Source: Rhodoferax sp. U11-2br (GTDB lineage: Bacteria > Pseudomonadota > Gammaproteobacteria > Burkholderiales > Burkholderiaceae_C). Taken from it: 33,021 nt of DNA. Under the pieces are notes generated by a model. It had not been told where the DNA came from and ran no database searches. It saw only the letters and a list, made by a program, of their open reading frames with translations. Shown in pieces: positions 7,351-16,061 of this stretch. The stretch lies in the NCBI RefSeq assembly GCF_018619435.1, contig NZ_JAHFZF010000042.1, positions 1-33,021 on the forward strand. Direction: 5' to 3'. Position 1 is the stretch's first letter. Each line of letters begins with the position of its first letter. A program made the translations under genes and the position numbers.

Positions 7351-9672
7351 ATGAAAACCACACCCAAGTCCAAAAATACCGACAAACCACAGCGCCAGGC
7401 CCTGCCGATGGCGGAGCAACTGGCCGCCGTGCAAGCCCTGGCGGCGGCCATGCCTTACAACATCAACAAGGCAGATGATTTCGGCCGCGAGAACGCCGTC
7501 GCACCGCCACGCGGCGCCAATGTGCCAAGCGACTCGCCCACGGTCTCAGCCAGCACGCTCAGTGAATCCAATGTGTCTTCCAAAGCTGAAGCACTCAACT
7601 GTGCCCGCTCAGAGACATCCGGTCAGGTGCTGACCACCAATCAGGGGGTCGCGGTTGGGGACAACCAGAATTCGCTCAAAGCGGGCCTGCGCGGGCCAAC
7701 CCTGATGGAAGACTTCATCCTGCGCGAGAAAATCACCCACTTTGACCACGAACGCATTCCGGAGCGCATCGTGCATGCACGCGGCTCCGCTGCCCACGGC
7801 TATTTTGAAGCTTATGAGCCGATGACCGCGTTCACACGCGCCGCACCGTTCCAGGCCGCAGGCAAGATCACACCGGTGTTTGCACGCTTCTCCACCGTAG
7901 CGGGTGAACGGGGTTCCACCGACACGGCACGCGACGTGCGTGGGTTTGCCGTCAAGTTTTATACCGACGAAGGCAACTGGGACCTGGTGGGCAACAACAT
8001 CCCGGTGTTTTTTATCCAGGACGCGATGAAGTTCCCGGACCTGATCCACGCGGTGAAACCCGAACCACACAACGCCATGCCGCAAGCCGCGTCGGCCCAC
8101 GACACCTTCTGGGACTTTGCCTCGCTCAGCCCGGAGACCACCCACACCTTGATGTGGGTGATGTCTGACCGCGGCATTCCGCGCAGCCTGCGCATGATGC
8201 AGGGTTTTGGTGTGCATACCTTCCGGTTGGTCAATGCAGCAGGTGAGTCACACTTTGTCAAGTTCCATTGGAAACCCAAGCTGGGCACCCATTCGCTGGT
8301 GTGGGACGAAGCCGTCAAGATATCGGGCGCTGATTCAGACTTCCACCGCCGCGATCTGTGGGACGCCATCGAGTCGGGTGAGTACCCGGAGTGGGAGATG
8401 GGCCTGCAAATCTTCACCGAGGCCCAGGCCGAGAGCTTCAGCTTCGATGTGCTTGATGCCACCAAGCTGATCCCTGAGGAGCTGGTACCGGTGACACCGG
8501 TGGGCCGCATGGTGCTCAACCGCAACCCGGACAACTTCTTTGCCGAAACCGAGCAGGTGGCCTTTTGCACCGCCCACGTGATTCCCGGCATCGACTTCAG
8601 CAACGACCCCTTGCTGGCGGGACGCATCCACTCCTACCTGGACACCCAGATCACCCGCCTGGGTGGGGCCAACTTCCACGAGCTTCCGATCAACGCGCCG
8701 CTGGCACCCGTGGCCAATAACCAGCGCGACGGATTACACCGCCAGACCATCCCGCGTGGCCGTGTCGCGTACGAACCCAATTCGCTGGGGGGTGGTTGCC
8801 CGTTCCAGGCCGGCGCGGCAGGCTTTGTGTCGTTCCCGCAACCAGTGGACGAGGGGCAAGGCGACAAGTTACGTGGCAAGCCCGAGAAATTTGCAGACCA
8901 CTACACCCAGGCCACCTTGTTTTATGAGAGCCAGACGGCGCAAGAGAAAGCACATATCGCGGGCGGCTTTCGCTTCGAGTTGAGCAAACTCACGGTGCCT
9001 GCCATCCGCGAGCGCATGGTGTCGTCGCTGGTCAACGTCTCACCCGAACTCGCCGCCACCGTCGCCGCTGGCTTGGGTATCGCCGTGCCGGACGCGATGC
9101 CAAAAGCGCTGGTTGATCCAGCATCGCCCGAGGTAAGCATTTCGCCAGCGCTGTCGCTCACTGCTTTGCCAGGTGATGGGGGGGTTCGCACCCGCAAAGT
9201 GGCGATTCTGCTGGCCGATGGGGTCGCTGGACCGTCGGTCGCGGTCGTGCTTGACGCTTTGCAGGCGGCAGGTGCCGAGGTGCATCTCATCGCGGCCCGG
9301 CTGGGACGGGTGACGACCGAGAACAACAGCACGCTGGAGGCCAGCGCAACGTTTGAGAACGCCCCCCCGGTTTTATTTGATGGCCTGGTGTTGCCTGACG
9401 GTGCCGACGGTCTGGCAGCTCTGGGGGACTATGTTGAGGTGATGGACTTCATCTCAAACCAGTACCGTCATGGCAAGACCATTCTGGCGCTGGGGGCCGC
9501 CAGCACCCTGATTGAACGCGCTGGCATCTCAGCCACCCTGGCCAGCGGCGACGCAGACCCGGGCATCGTGATGCCACTCAAAGTCAAAGCGGACCAGGCA
9601 GTGGTCGACTTCATCACCGCGCTGGGCAGACACCGCCATCCTGAGCGTGAGGCTGGTAGACCCACGCACTGA
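7351..9672 (+). CDS. katE: Large-subunit (HPII-type) monofunctional catalase
   Basis: This 773-residue clade 2 catalase decomposes hydrogen peroxide in the cytoplasm. The core matches E. coli HPII with a constant shift of 14 residues: distal H142 (RIVHARGSAAHGYF, HPII H128), N215 (LVGNNIPVFF, HPII N201) and proximal heme ligand Y429 (RIHSYLDTQ, HPII Y415). Residues 1-110 form the extended N-terminal arm. Residues about 605-765 form the DJ-1/PfpI-like flavodoxin fold typical of large-subunit catalases (KVAILLADGVAGPSV, FDGLVLPDGADGL). HPII has a His at position 392 that bonds to the heme tyrosine; here the equivalent residue is C406 (AFCTAHV), so that bond should be absent. It ends at a stem-loop before the convergent oxidase gene. 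Stress-type regulation is likely but no promoter was identified. Confidence 0.96.
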   Translation: MKTTPKSKNTDKPQRQALPMAEQLAAVQALAAAMPYNINKADDFGRENAVAPPRGANVPSDSPTVSASTLSESNVSSKAEALNCARSETSGQVLTTNQGVAVGDNQNSLKAGLRGPTLMEDFILREKITHFDHERIPERIVHARGSAAHGYFEAYEPMTAFTRAAPFQAAGKITPVFARFSTVAGERGSTDTARDVRGFAVKFYTDEGNWDLVGNNIPVFFIQDAMKFPDLIHAVKPEPHNAMPQAASAHDTFWDFASLSPETTHTLMWVMSDRGIPRSLRMMQGFGVHTFRLVNAAGESHFVKFHWKPKLGTHSLVWDEAVKISGADSDFHRRDLWDAIESGEYPEWEMGLQIFTEAQAESFSFDVLDATKLIPEELVPVTPVGRMVLNRNPDNFFAETEQVAFCTAHVIPGIDFSNDPLLAGRIHSYLDTQITRLGGANFHELPINAPLAPVANNQRDGLHRQTIPRGRVAYEPNSLGGGCPFQAGAAGFVSFPQPVDEGQGDKLRGKPEKFADHYTQATLFYESQTAQEKAHIAGGFRFELSKLTVPAIRERMVSSLVNVSPELAATVAAGLGIAVPDAMPKALVDPASPEVSISPALSLTALPGDGGVRTRKVAILLADGVAGPSVAVVLDALQAAGAEVHLIAARLGRVTTENNSTLEASATFENAPPVLFDGLVLPDGADGLAALGDYVEVMDFISNQYRHGKTILALGAASTLIERAGISATLASGDADPGIVMPLKVKADQAVVDFITALGRHRHPEREAGRPTH

Positions 9673-9678
9673 GTCAGG

Positions 9679-9704
9679 CAGGGCGCGTCACACCCAGCGC
9701 CCTG
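9679..9704. terminator. Stem-loop between convergent katE and alternative oxidase genes
   Basis: A perfect 8-base inverted repeat (CAGGGCGC and GCGCCCTG) encloses a 10-base loop six bases after the katE stop. It lies between two convergent genes, so it could end transcription from both sides. There is no run of T on either side, so it is not a classical Rho-independent terminator. Confidence 0.4.
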
Positions 9705-9732
9705 GTACACACGCCGCGCTAGGGCTGGCTGT

Positions 9733-10359
9733 TCAGTCCTGGGCGTGGGCCAGTTCGTCGGAAAACTGGTGGTTCACATCGCGGTGGTGTGCTTCATCCG
9801 CCCGGATCAACACAATCACCTCGCGCAGCAAGGTGCCGGATGCCAGCTTCCAGTAATCCAGGGCAACTTGGGGCGCTGGCACATTCGGGTAGCTGCCGTT
9901 GTCGACCCCTGCCAGGTACTCGGTGTAGCTGTAAACCGCCTCTTCCTCCAGATAACCCACGATGCGGTGCGCCGTTCTGGGTGAAAACACATACAACAAA
10001 AAGAACAAGTTGTAGAACACACCCTGCACCCCTACCACCAACAGCCGCTCCAAACGCGAGGGTTTGGCAATCTCGATAAACGTCATCAGGTGCATGCGTT
10101 CGTTTTCTGCCTCATCCAGCAGCACGCGGATCCAACCCCGGTCACTTTCCATCCGGCGCAGCGCCCGCAAATGTTGCAAAGCGCCAGCCACCATGCCCGG
10201 CACAGCCGCCACAGTTTCCAACACCACCGCCCGGTTGCCATAACGTTTTGCGAAAAATGCGTCCGCAAAAAACCGCATGAACTTGACCAAACGGTAGGCG
10301 AATCGATCACGAAAACCCTGGGGTGGGTGGTGGTGAACTGGTTCCTTGTCCTTTGTCAT
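9733..10359 (-). CDS. aox: Alternative ubiquinol oxidase (AOX)
   Basis: This 208-residue membrane-bound diiron oxidase takes electrons from ubiquinol directly to oxygen without pumping protons. The family ligand motifs are all present: E48 (LETVAAVPGM), E87-x2-H90 (EAENERMHL), E138/E139 (LEEEAV) and E189-x2-H192 (RADEAHHRDVNH). A hydrophobic hairpin lies near residues 105-126. AOX is common in plants and fungi and uncommon in bacteria, so this copy is notable. It converges with katE and sits among oxidative stress genes, which fits protection when the cytochrome chain is blocked. An alternative start at 10425 would add 22 residues; neither start has a strong Shine-Dalgarno, and 10359 is chosen because the added residues do not look conserved. 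Confidence 0.93.
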   Translation of the reverse strand: MTKDKEPVHHHPPQGFRDRFAYRLVKFMRFFADAFFAKRYGNRAVVLETVAAVPGMVAGALQHLRALRRMESDRGWIRVLLDEAENERMHLMTFIEIAKPSRLERLLVVGVQGVFYNLFFLLYVFSPRTAHRIVGYLEEEAVYSYTEYLAGVDNGSYPNVPAPQVALDYWKLASGTLLREVIVLIRADEAHHRDVNHQFSDELAHAQD

Positions 10360-10640
10360 GTAGGAGGCGCCTCGCTGTGTTGTGTGGGATGGCTCATCTT
10401 CGACGGCGCCGCTGCCGTACGCCATTGCACTCGGCCATGGCAGGTCGACTTGGCTTGGCGTTCAAAGGCCAGCGTGTGTGGCGCAAGAAAGCCACCCCAT
10501 TCGGGTTGTGATTACGCCGCTCACGGCCGGTGCTGTCGGTCTGCCAGCCAACATACACCCCGGCAGCGCTTTGTTCGTTGCCGTACTGACCAGGTGTGGC
10601 TGAAGCCATACAGTGAGTCATCCCAAGACCAGGTCACACC

Positions 10641-10961
10641 ATGAACTGCACTACTACCTCAGACGGCACAGAGCCTTTGGTCAGCCCGCAGACCCTTCAC
10701 CGTGAGGCGATGGCTCAGCTCCAAAAATCACTCAAACACCATCGACAAGCGGCGGCGTTTCACGAGTCCGGCGACACCCAACAAGCCGCAGCCCATGGCA
10801 CGATGGCCTTTGATCGCGCGGCACACGCGGTGGAAATCAGCGGCCGGGCGATGTTTGTCCCAACGACGCCATTTCGACCCCGGCAAAAACCCAAAACTCT
10901 GAGTTGGGAGAGTCTGCTGTCTGCCTTCTCGCAGTGGCGGCGCGGCGCTCGGTCAGCCTAG
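10641..10961 (+). CDS. Hypothetical small helical protein
   Basis: This 106-residue protein has a central amphipathic part rich in Ala, His and Gln (HHRQAAAFHESGDTQQAAAH, then AFDRAAHAVEISGRAM), reminiscent of His/Ala helical proteins found in stress loci. The C-terminus is basic (FRPRQKPK, WRRGARSA). AGGT lies eight bases before the ATG. No membrane segment and no catalytic motif are visible. I do not recognise a family. The 281 bases upstream, between its start and the oxidase start on the other strand, should contain both promoters, but none was clear to me. Confidence 0.5.
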   Translation: MNCTTTSDGTEPLVSPQTLHREAMAQLQKSLKHHRQAAAFHESGDTQQAAAHGTMAFDRAAHAVEISGRAMFVPTTPFRPRQKPKTLSWESLLSAFSQWRRGARSA

Positions 10962-11114
10962 TACTGCACCACTGCCCGTTTTGTGATGCGTTCGTAAACG
11001 CACAGACCGGTGACGCACTGGCGCCTACATTGAACAGTCCTACCGCCTATTTACTTGACTACACCTCGCAACCTGAGGTTGTGACAACGTCACTTTCACG
11101 CCACAAAAACAACC

Positions 11115-11642
11115 ATGAAAACAGAAACCCAGACCAGCGCCGATCTCTCCCACGTTGCTCAGATGATTGAGGGCACCCACATTGCGATGTTGACCACGAT
11201 CGAGTCCGACGGCACGTTGGCGAGCCGTCCAATGGCGCCCCTGGAAATGGACGCCACGGGCGCGATCTGGTTCTTCACTGACCGGCGATCCTCCACACTT
11301 GAACACCTCACCGTTGCCAACCTGACGTTCACCGATGTGGCGCGTGGGACCTACGTGTCGCTGTCTGGCCGGGGGGAAATCGACAAGGACCAGGCGCGCA
11401 TCAACAGCCTGTGGACCCCCATGGCCAAACCCTGGTTTCCAGAAGGCCCGACATCACCCACGCTGGCCTTGCTGAAGTTTGTGCCCAACGTCGCCGACTA
11501 TTGGGATGCCTCCAACAGCCGGATGGTCAGGGCTTTCAGCCTGATAGCGTCAGCGGTCACAGGCAAACCCCTCGCCATGGGCGAACACGGTTCACACACC
11601 GGGCTGTCACCTGTGACAGGTGCCCAGGGAGAAACCGCATGA
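11115..11642 (+). CDS. Pyridoxamine 5'-phosphate oxidase-like general stress protein
   Basis: This 175-residue split-barrel flavin-binding protein belongs to the PPOX-related general stress protein 26 type. Typical elements are IAMLTTIESDGTLASRPMAPLEMDATGAIWFFTD in residues 21-58, FTDVARGTYVSLSGRGEI near 73-92 and a C-terminal DYWDASNSRM segment. Members bind FMN, FAD or F420 and are mostly uncharacterised; it is not expected to be the true PdxH enzyme. The start has no strong ribosome site. The next gene (DUF2177) begins 29 bases after the stop, so they are probably cotranscribed. Confidence 0.85.
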   Translation: MKTETQTSADLSHVAQMIEGTHIAMLTTIESDGTLASRPMAPLEMDATGAIWFFTDRRSSTLEHLTVANLTFTDVARGTYVSLSGRGEIDKDQARINSLWTPMAKPWFPEGPTSPTLALLKFVPNVADYWDASNSRMVRAFSLIASAVTGKPLAMGEHGSHTGLSPVTGAQGETA

Positions 11643-11670
11643 AGACACTTATCACGTCGGGCGTGGTGCG

Positions 11671-12078
11671 ATGAACAAGTATGTTGCTGGCTACGTCGCT
11701 GTGGCAGCGGCGATGCTGTTGTTGGACATGGTATGGCTGGGTGTGGTTGCCAAACCGATGTACCAGGAGGCCATCGGCCACCTGATGGCTGACAAGCCCC
11801 GCGTCGCTGCGGCAGCGGTGTTTTATGTGGTTTATGCCCTGGGCCTGGTGGTTTTTGTGCTGATGCCCCATGTGAATGCCCCCCAATGGGGCCGCACGCT
11901 GTTTTTTGGAGCCCTGTTCGGCTTCGTGACTTACGCCACCTATGACCTAAGCAACCTCGCCACACTCAAGAACTGGCCGGTGAAACTGACGTTGATCGAC
12001 ATGTGCTGGGGTTCGGTGCTCAGCGCTGTGTCGGCTGGTGCTGGCAAGGCCGCGATGAACTGGGCAGCGCGGCCTTGA
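11671..12078 (+). CDS. DUF2177 family membrane protein
   Basis: This 135-residue inner membrane protein has four predicted segments (near residues 5-25, 44-64, 73-93 and 108-128). The family features LLLDMVWLGVVAKPMYQ and FGFVTYATYDLSNLATLKNWP are clear. Function of the family is unknown. ATG 11671 is chosen because the protein aligns with the family from this point; an in-frame start 17 codons upstream would add a polar stretch unlike the family. It ends 158 bases before the convergent patatin gene, and I see nothing definite in that gap. Confidence 0.88.
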   Translation: MNKYVAGYVAVAAAMLLLDMVWLGVVAKPMYQEAIGHLMADKPRVAAAAVFYVVYALGLVVFVLMPHVNAPQWGRTLFFGALFGFVTYATYDLSNLATLKNWPVKLTLIDMCWGSVLSAVSAGAGKAAMNWAARP

Positions 12079-12236
12079 CGGTTGCATGGGTAAACGAGCT
12101 GTGTGCCCTGCCCGAACTTCCGCGGGCTTGGCCAACTCAATACCCATCTCCTGGGTGACTATCTGTGTTGATGGCCTATTCGGTGGCGCAGATACGGGAC
12201 GCAGCCCCAACGCCCCAGCTGCTCTGCTGCACGCCC

Positions 12237-13406
12237 TCACAACACCCGCACCACCCCCATGTCCAGGCGGTCCAGCCACTGCGCGAACTCGTCAGCCAGC
12301 TGCTGACTGGCTGACACGGCGGCGGTCCAGACCTTGATGCGGCCTGACAGATCGGCACCGTAGTGGGTGAAGTCGGTGCGGTCAGGCAGTTTGCCATTGG
12401 GCAGCGTTTTGACCCACTCGGGGTTGGGCGCCAGCAGCAGCAGGTTATCCAGAAACGGTGTGGCGCGGTGGCGCCAGCGCAGGTGTTTGTCCAGCCAGCC
12501 CGGCACCACGCTGCGCTGGAAATGGGGGTACAACACCAGTGCTGCCCCGTTTTGTGGGTCTTTTTGGCCTGTAGCCCTTGTATCACCTGGGCAGATAGCT
12601 ATTTTTTGTGCAGCGCCTAGCGCTGCCGCCCAGTTCAGGTGCAGGTGGTAGTCGGTCACACCACCGTCCCAATACGCGCCGCTGGGGGCACCCGTAATAT
12701 CGTGCACCGCCTGCAGCACAAACGGGATCGAACAACTGGCCTGCATCGCAGGCAAGAAGTTGGCCTCGGTCAAGCCCACCTGATGTGTCGGGTAGTCGCT
12801 CGCGTCAAACGGCAAGCTGGCCAGCTGATGGGGTGCACCCGGCAGCGGGCTGGAGAACACCACGCGCTGCAGCCACAGGCCCAGCGCCCGCCGCGCCAGC
12901 AGGTTGCTGGCAAAGGCCGCGCCATAACCGATGGCGGTGGACCAGCCCGCCTCGCGCTTGAGCAGGCCACGCCCATGCGCTGTGAGCAGATGCAGCCGGT
13001 AACGCGGGTGCTGCAGCAGCTCAGTGATGCGCCCGCCGTAAAAGGCCTGCAGGTTCTGGCCAAACAGCGCACTGACCCGTGCCGCGGCGGGCCGTTTTTC
13101 ACCGGGTAACAACGCGTAGTTCTGGTGGATGTAGTCGTGCTCAAGTCGTTGGAGTGCAGCCACCGGCTCGTTCAGGCAGGCGGTGGCCATGCGCCAGGCG
13201 CCTATCGAGCCCCCCACCAGCGCCACCGACTGCTTGGATTGCGGCAACCAGTCGCCAAAAATGAACTGGTCCAGCGGCCCCAGGATCAGGCCCTTGGGGC
13301 CACCCGCTGCGGCTGGTATCGCGGCAATGTCGTGGCTGTGCAGGCCGTGGTGGCGCAGGTGCGCCAGCGCGCGCGGGCCAGCGTAGATGTGCAGGGCATT
13401 TTTCAT
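12237..13406 (-). CDS. Patatin-like phospholipase with an in-frame repeat-derived insert
   Basis: This 389-residue patatin-family lipid acyl hydrolase has the oxyanion loop GGPKG at 35-39, the nucleophile S67 in GGSIG and the second dyad residue D247 in YWDGGVTD. No signal peptide is evident. ATG 13406 is chosen since the family sequence starts at ALHIYAGPRAL; a longer frame upstream adds 48 unrelated residues. Residues about 267-287 (AQKIAICPGDTRATGQKD) are encoded by a copy of the dispersed palindromic element that sits between two expected segments, LNWAAAL and LVLYPHFQRSV. The insert keeps the frame. It lies after the catalytic Asp, probably on a surface loop, so the enzyme may remain active. 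The substrate cannot be told from sequence. Confidence 0.85.
   Translation of the reverse strand: MKNALHIYAGPRALAHLRHHGLHSHDIAAIPAAAGGPKGLILGPLDQFIFGDWLPQSKQSVALVGGSIGAWRMATACLNEPVAALQRLEHDYIHQNYALLPGEKRPAAARVSALFGQNLQAFYGGRITELLQHPRYRLHLLTAHGRGLLKREAGWSTAIGYGAAFASNLLARRALGLWLQRVVFSSPLPGAPHQLASLPFDASDYPTHQVGLTEANFLPAMQASCSIPFVLQAVHDITGAPSGAYWDGGVTDYHLHLNWAAALGAAQKIAICPGDTRATGQKDPQNGAALVLYPHFQRSVVPGWLDKHLRWRHRATPFLDNLLLLAPNPEWVKTLPNGKLPDRTDFTHYGADLSGRIKVWTAAVSASQQLADEFAQWLDRLDMGVVRVL
12560..12607 (-). repeat. Dispersed palindromic element, copy 2 (in frame in patatin gene)
   Basis: The minus strand reads AAAAAATAGCTATCTGCCC, then a diverged stem and loop, then AAGGGCTACAGGCCAAAAA. Compared with intergenic copies, TAGAGGCC has become TACAGGCC, which removes a stop-like triplet. 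The reading frame of the gene runs through it without interruption. Confidence 0.78.
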
Positions 13407-13659
13407 GGACAACGTGGGTAAAGAGAGGGCTAGATTCGGTGATTGTCCAGCCACAGCCCGGCAAATGCCGCACACACCACCCTGATGGCTGTCTGATGGC
13501 GACACATCGGCCACAGCGGCGTGTTTTGGACTATCGCCAAAACGCCACACCGGCTAACATGGCCCGTCCATCTTTGACTGTTGCCCCAGGCGCGCTGGCC
13601 AACCCCGTGGCGTGTGACAGTTCCCCCCGGTGTGATCCATCCTTGAACAGGTGTTGCCC

Positions 13660-15237
13660 ATGAAGATGCGTATCCGAATCCCCCTGACTTTTGCCATTGG
13701 TGCGGTGCTGATCCTCAGCGCGGGGCTGTTGGGCATTGTGATGCTCAACGGCGCAGTGGCCAAGTTTGAGAACAATGTGCTGCAGCATGTGGCAGGCAGC
13801 AAAAAGGGCGCCGAAGTGGCCTCCAACTTTGCGGTGGCCATCCAGGAATGGAAAAACGTGCTGCTGCGTGGCAAGGACCCGGCCAATCTGGACAAATACT
13901 GGGCAGCACATCAAAAAGCCATGGGTCAGGTCAACAACAACCTCCAAACCCTGACGGAACTGGTGGCGGACGACCCGGCGGCCAAAACCCTGGTGAACCA
14001 GTTACAGACCGAGATGGCCAGCGCGCAGGCGGGTTACCAGAAAGCCTTTGTCGCATTCGAGGCGGCCGGCCATGAATCCGGCGCCGGAGACAGCGCCGCC
14101 AAAGGGGTGGACCGTGCCGCCGCCGCCACTCTGGGCAAGGTACTGGCCACGCTGAGTGCGGCAGAGGCCGCAGAAACACAGCAGGCCCACGACCACGCCC
14201 AACAGGCCACCTGGGTGTCGACCAGCGTGATGCTGCTGGTGGCCCTGCTGTCGGTGCTGGCCGTGACCTGGATGACCTGGAAACAGACCATCGCGCCCCT
14301 GAGCTCGGCCTCCGGCCTGGCCAGCCGGGTGGCTGCGGGCGACCTCACCAGCACCGCCACCGCCGTGGTGGCCGATGAGGTGGGCGAGTTGATCGACGCC
14401 ATGCACAGCATGCAAAACAACTTGGTGCAGGTGGTCAGCCGGGTGCGCCAGGGTGCCGAGGCGGTCGCTGCCGCCAGCACCGAAATCGCCCAGGGCAACC
14501 TGGACCTGTCGGCACGCACCGAGTCACAAGCCAGTGCGCTGGAGCAAACCTCGGCCAGCATGGAAGAGCTCAACGGGCGCGTCAAACAGAATGCCGACAG
14601 CGCCCAGCAGGCCAACCAGCTCGCGCTGAATGCCAGCCAGGTCGCGCAACAAGGTGGCGTGGTGGTGAGTCAGGTGGTGGACACCATGCGTGGCATCAAC
14701 GAGGCCTCGCGCAAGATCAGCGACATCATTTCCGTGATCGACGGCATTGCCTTTCAAACCAACATCCTGGCCTTGAACGCCGCAGTGGAAGCCGCGCGTG
14801 CGGGTGAGCAGGGGCGTGGTTTTGCGGTGGTGGCCTCAGAGGTGCGCTTGCTGGCCGGGCGCAGTGCCGAGGCCGCGCGCGAGATCAAGACCCTGATCCA
14901 GGCCAGCGTCACACGCATCGACCAGGGCAACGCCCTGGTCGACCAGGCGGGCAGCACCATGCAGGAGGTGGTGCAGTCGGTGCAGCGCGTGACCAACATC
15001 ATGAGCGAGATCAGCGCCGCCAGCCAGGAGCAAAGCCACGGGGTGACCCAGATTGGTGAAGCCGTGATGCAGATGGACCAGGTCACCCAGCAAAACGCCG
15101 CGTTGGTCGAAGAAATGACCGCTGCAGCCAGCAGCCTGAAGGTTCAGGCGCACGGTCTGGTGCAGACGGTGGCGATGTTCAAGCTGCAAACACAGGGTGC
15201 GGCAGCGGCACTGCCGCAGCTCGCCCACCAAGCTTAA
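13660..15237 (+). CDS. Methyl-accepting chemotaxis protein
   Basis: This 525-residue chemoreceptor has a membrane segment at residues 10-30, a periplasmic four-helix-bundle type domain at about 31-185, a second membrane segment at 186-206 and a HAMP-like region to about 260. The long coiled-coil signalling domain carries the conserved hairpin tip (IDGIAFQTNILALNAAVEAA). It would pass ligand signals to CheA/CheW. The C-terminus lacks an obvious CheR-binding pentapeptide. ATG 13660 is preferred over a GTG three codons upstream. Its stop codon overlaps that of the convergent HDOD gene (shared TTAA at 15234-15237). The 253 bases between it and the divergent patatin gene presumably hold both promoters; none was identified. 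Confidence 0.95.
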   Translation: MKMRIRIPLTFAIGAVLILSAGLLGIVMLNGAVAKFENNVLQHVAGSKKGAEVASNFAVAIQEWKNVLLRGKDPANLDKYWAAHQKAMGQVNNNLQTLTELVADDPAAKTLVNQLQTEMASAQAGYQKAFVAFEAAGHESGAGDSAAKGVDRAAAATLGKVLATLSAAEAAETQQAHDHAQQATWVSTSVMLLVALLSVLAVTWMTWKQTIAPLSSASGLASRVAAGDLTSTATAVVADEVGELIDAMHSMQNNLVQVVSRVRQGAEAVAAASTEIAQGNLDLSARTESQASALEQTSASMEELNGRVKQNADSAQQANQLALNASQVAQQGGVVVSQVVDTMRGINEASRKISDIISVIDGIAFQTNILALNAAVEAARAGEQGRGFAVVASEVRLLAGRSAEAAREIKTLIQASVTRIDQGNALVDQAGSTMQEVVQSVQRVTNIMSEISAASQEQSHGVTQIGEAVMQMDQVTQQNAALVEEMTAAASSLKVQAHGLVQTVAMFKLQTQGAAAALPQLAHQA

Positions 15238-16055
15238 ATCAGCGGGCGTCCGGGCTCCTGCAACGACCAGTCGATCGGGTCCTGCTGCAGCACCAGGTCG
15301 ATGTCGAGCCCCATCACCTCAGCCACCAGCGAGGGAAAACTCACCGTCATCGCGTTTTCGCTCAAACGCACTTGCCTTGCGCGGGCGCGCCAGATCGCCA
15401 GGTGTACCACACCGGCCATGGGTTCGTGGGGCTCATGGTCGAACGGCGCATGGGCAAACAGCAGCGCGTCATGGATCAAGGTCGGCAGATGCCACTGGCG
15501 CGCCAGCCAGGCACTGACCTCGGTGTAACAGAAGCCAAACACGCGGCGCTCCACCCGGCTGCGTTTGAGGCCCAGCGGGCGGGAGCGGGCATCCAATGCC
15601 ACCACCTGGCTCATGCCGGAGCGCATCGCGAGTTCACCCACCGCATGGATCAGCCCGCAGGTGAACGCCGCCTGCTGGTTGAGCCGCAACAACCCGGCCA
15701 GCGAACGCGCCACCTTGGCGCAGTCCAGGCTGTAGGCCCAGAACTGGGTGATGTCAAAGCTGGGACTGTTGGGGTAGCCCGGCACGGCGGCCGCCGATGC
15801 CACCATGGCCTGCACCTGGCCCAGGCGCAGCACGGCCAGCGCCTCACTCACACCGTGGATCTGGCCGGTCAGCCCGAAGTAGTTGGCATTGGCCGCTTGC
15901 AACAGGCGCATGGCCAGCGCCGGGTCGGAGCTCACCAGCTGGTCAATACGCCGCAAATCCGGCTCGGGCCGGGCCAACTCCACCAGCAGCAGCGCCACCG
16001 CCCGGGGCCTGCTGGGCATGACAAAGCGTGACGACAACAGGGCGGTGGGCTCCAT
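15234..16055 (-). CDS. HDOD domain protein downstream of tex
   Basis: This 273-residue protein consists mainly of an HDOD domain (residues about 10-205), a non-catalytic relative of HD phosphohydrolases used in bacterial signalling. Visible elements are LVSSDPALAMRLLQAANANYFGL, SEALAVLRLGQVQAMV and TCGLIHAVGELAM. In the last of these the usual HD pair is HA, so metal-dependent hydrolysis is unlikely. The C-terminal 60 residues look unrelated to the output domains of the two larger HDOD proteins at 18804 and 23358. It starts only 6 bases after the tex stop, so the two form an apparent operon. Function is unknown. Confidence 0.85.
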   Translation of the reverse strand: MEPTALLSSRFVMPSRPRAVALLLVELARPEPDLRRIDQLVSSDPALAMRLLQAANANYFGLTGQIHGVSEALAVLRLGQVQAMVASAAAVPGYPNSPSFDITQFWAYSLDCAKVARSLAGLLRLNQQAAFTCGLIHAVGELAMRSGMSQVVALDARSRPLGLKRSRVERRVFGFCYTEVSAWLARQWHLPTLIHDALLFAHAPFDHEPHEPMAGVVHLAIWRARARQVRLSENAMTVSFPSLVAEVMGLDIDLVLQQDPIDWSLQEPGRPLI

Positions 16056-16061
16056 GGGGTG

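Noticed and set aside
15234..15237. Overlapping stop codons of the convergent MCP and HDOD genes as a regulatory feature
   Set aside because: Shared TTAA at convergent ends is common in compact genomes, and no terminator structure is present.
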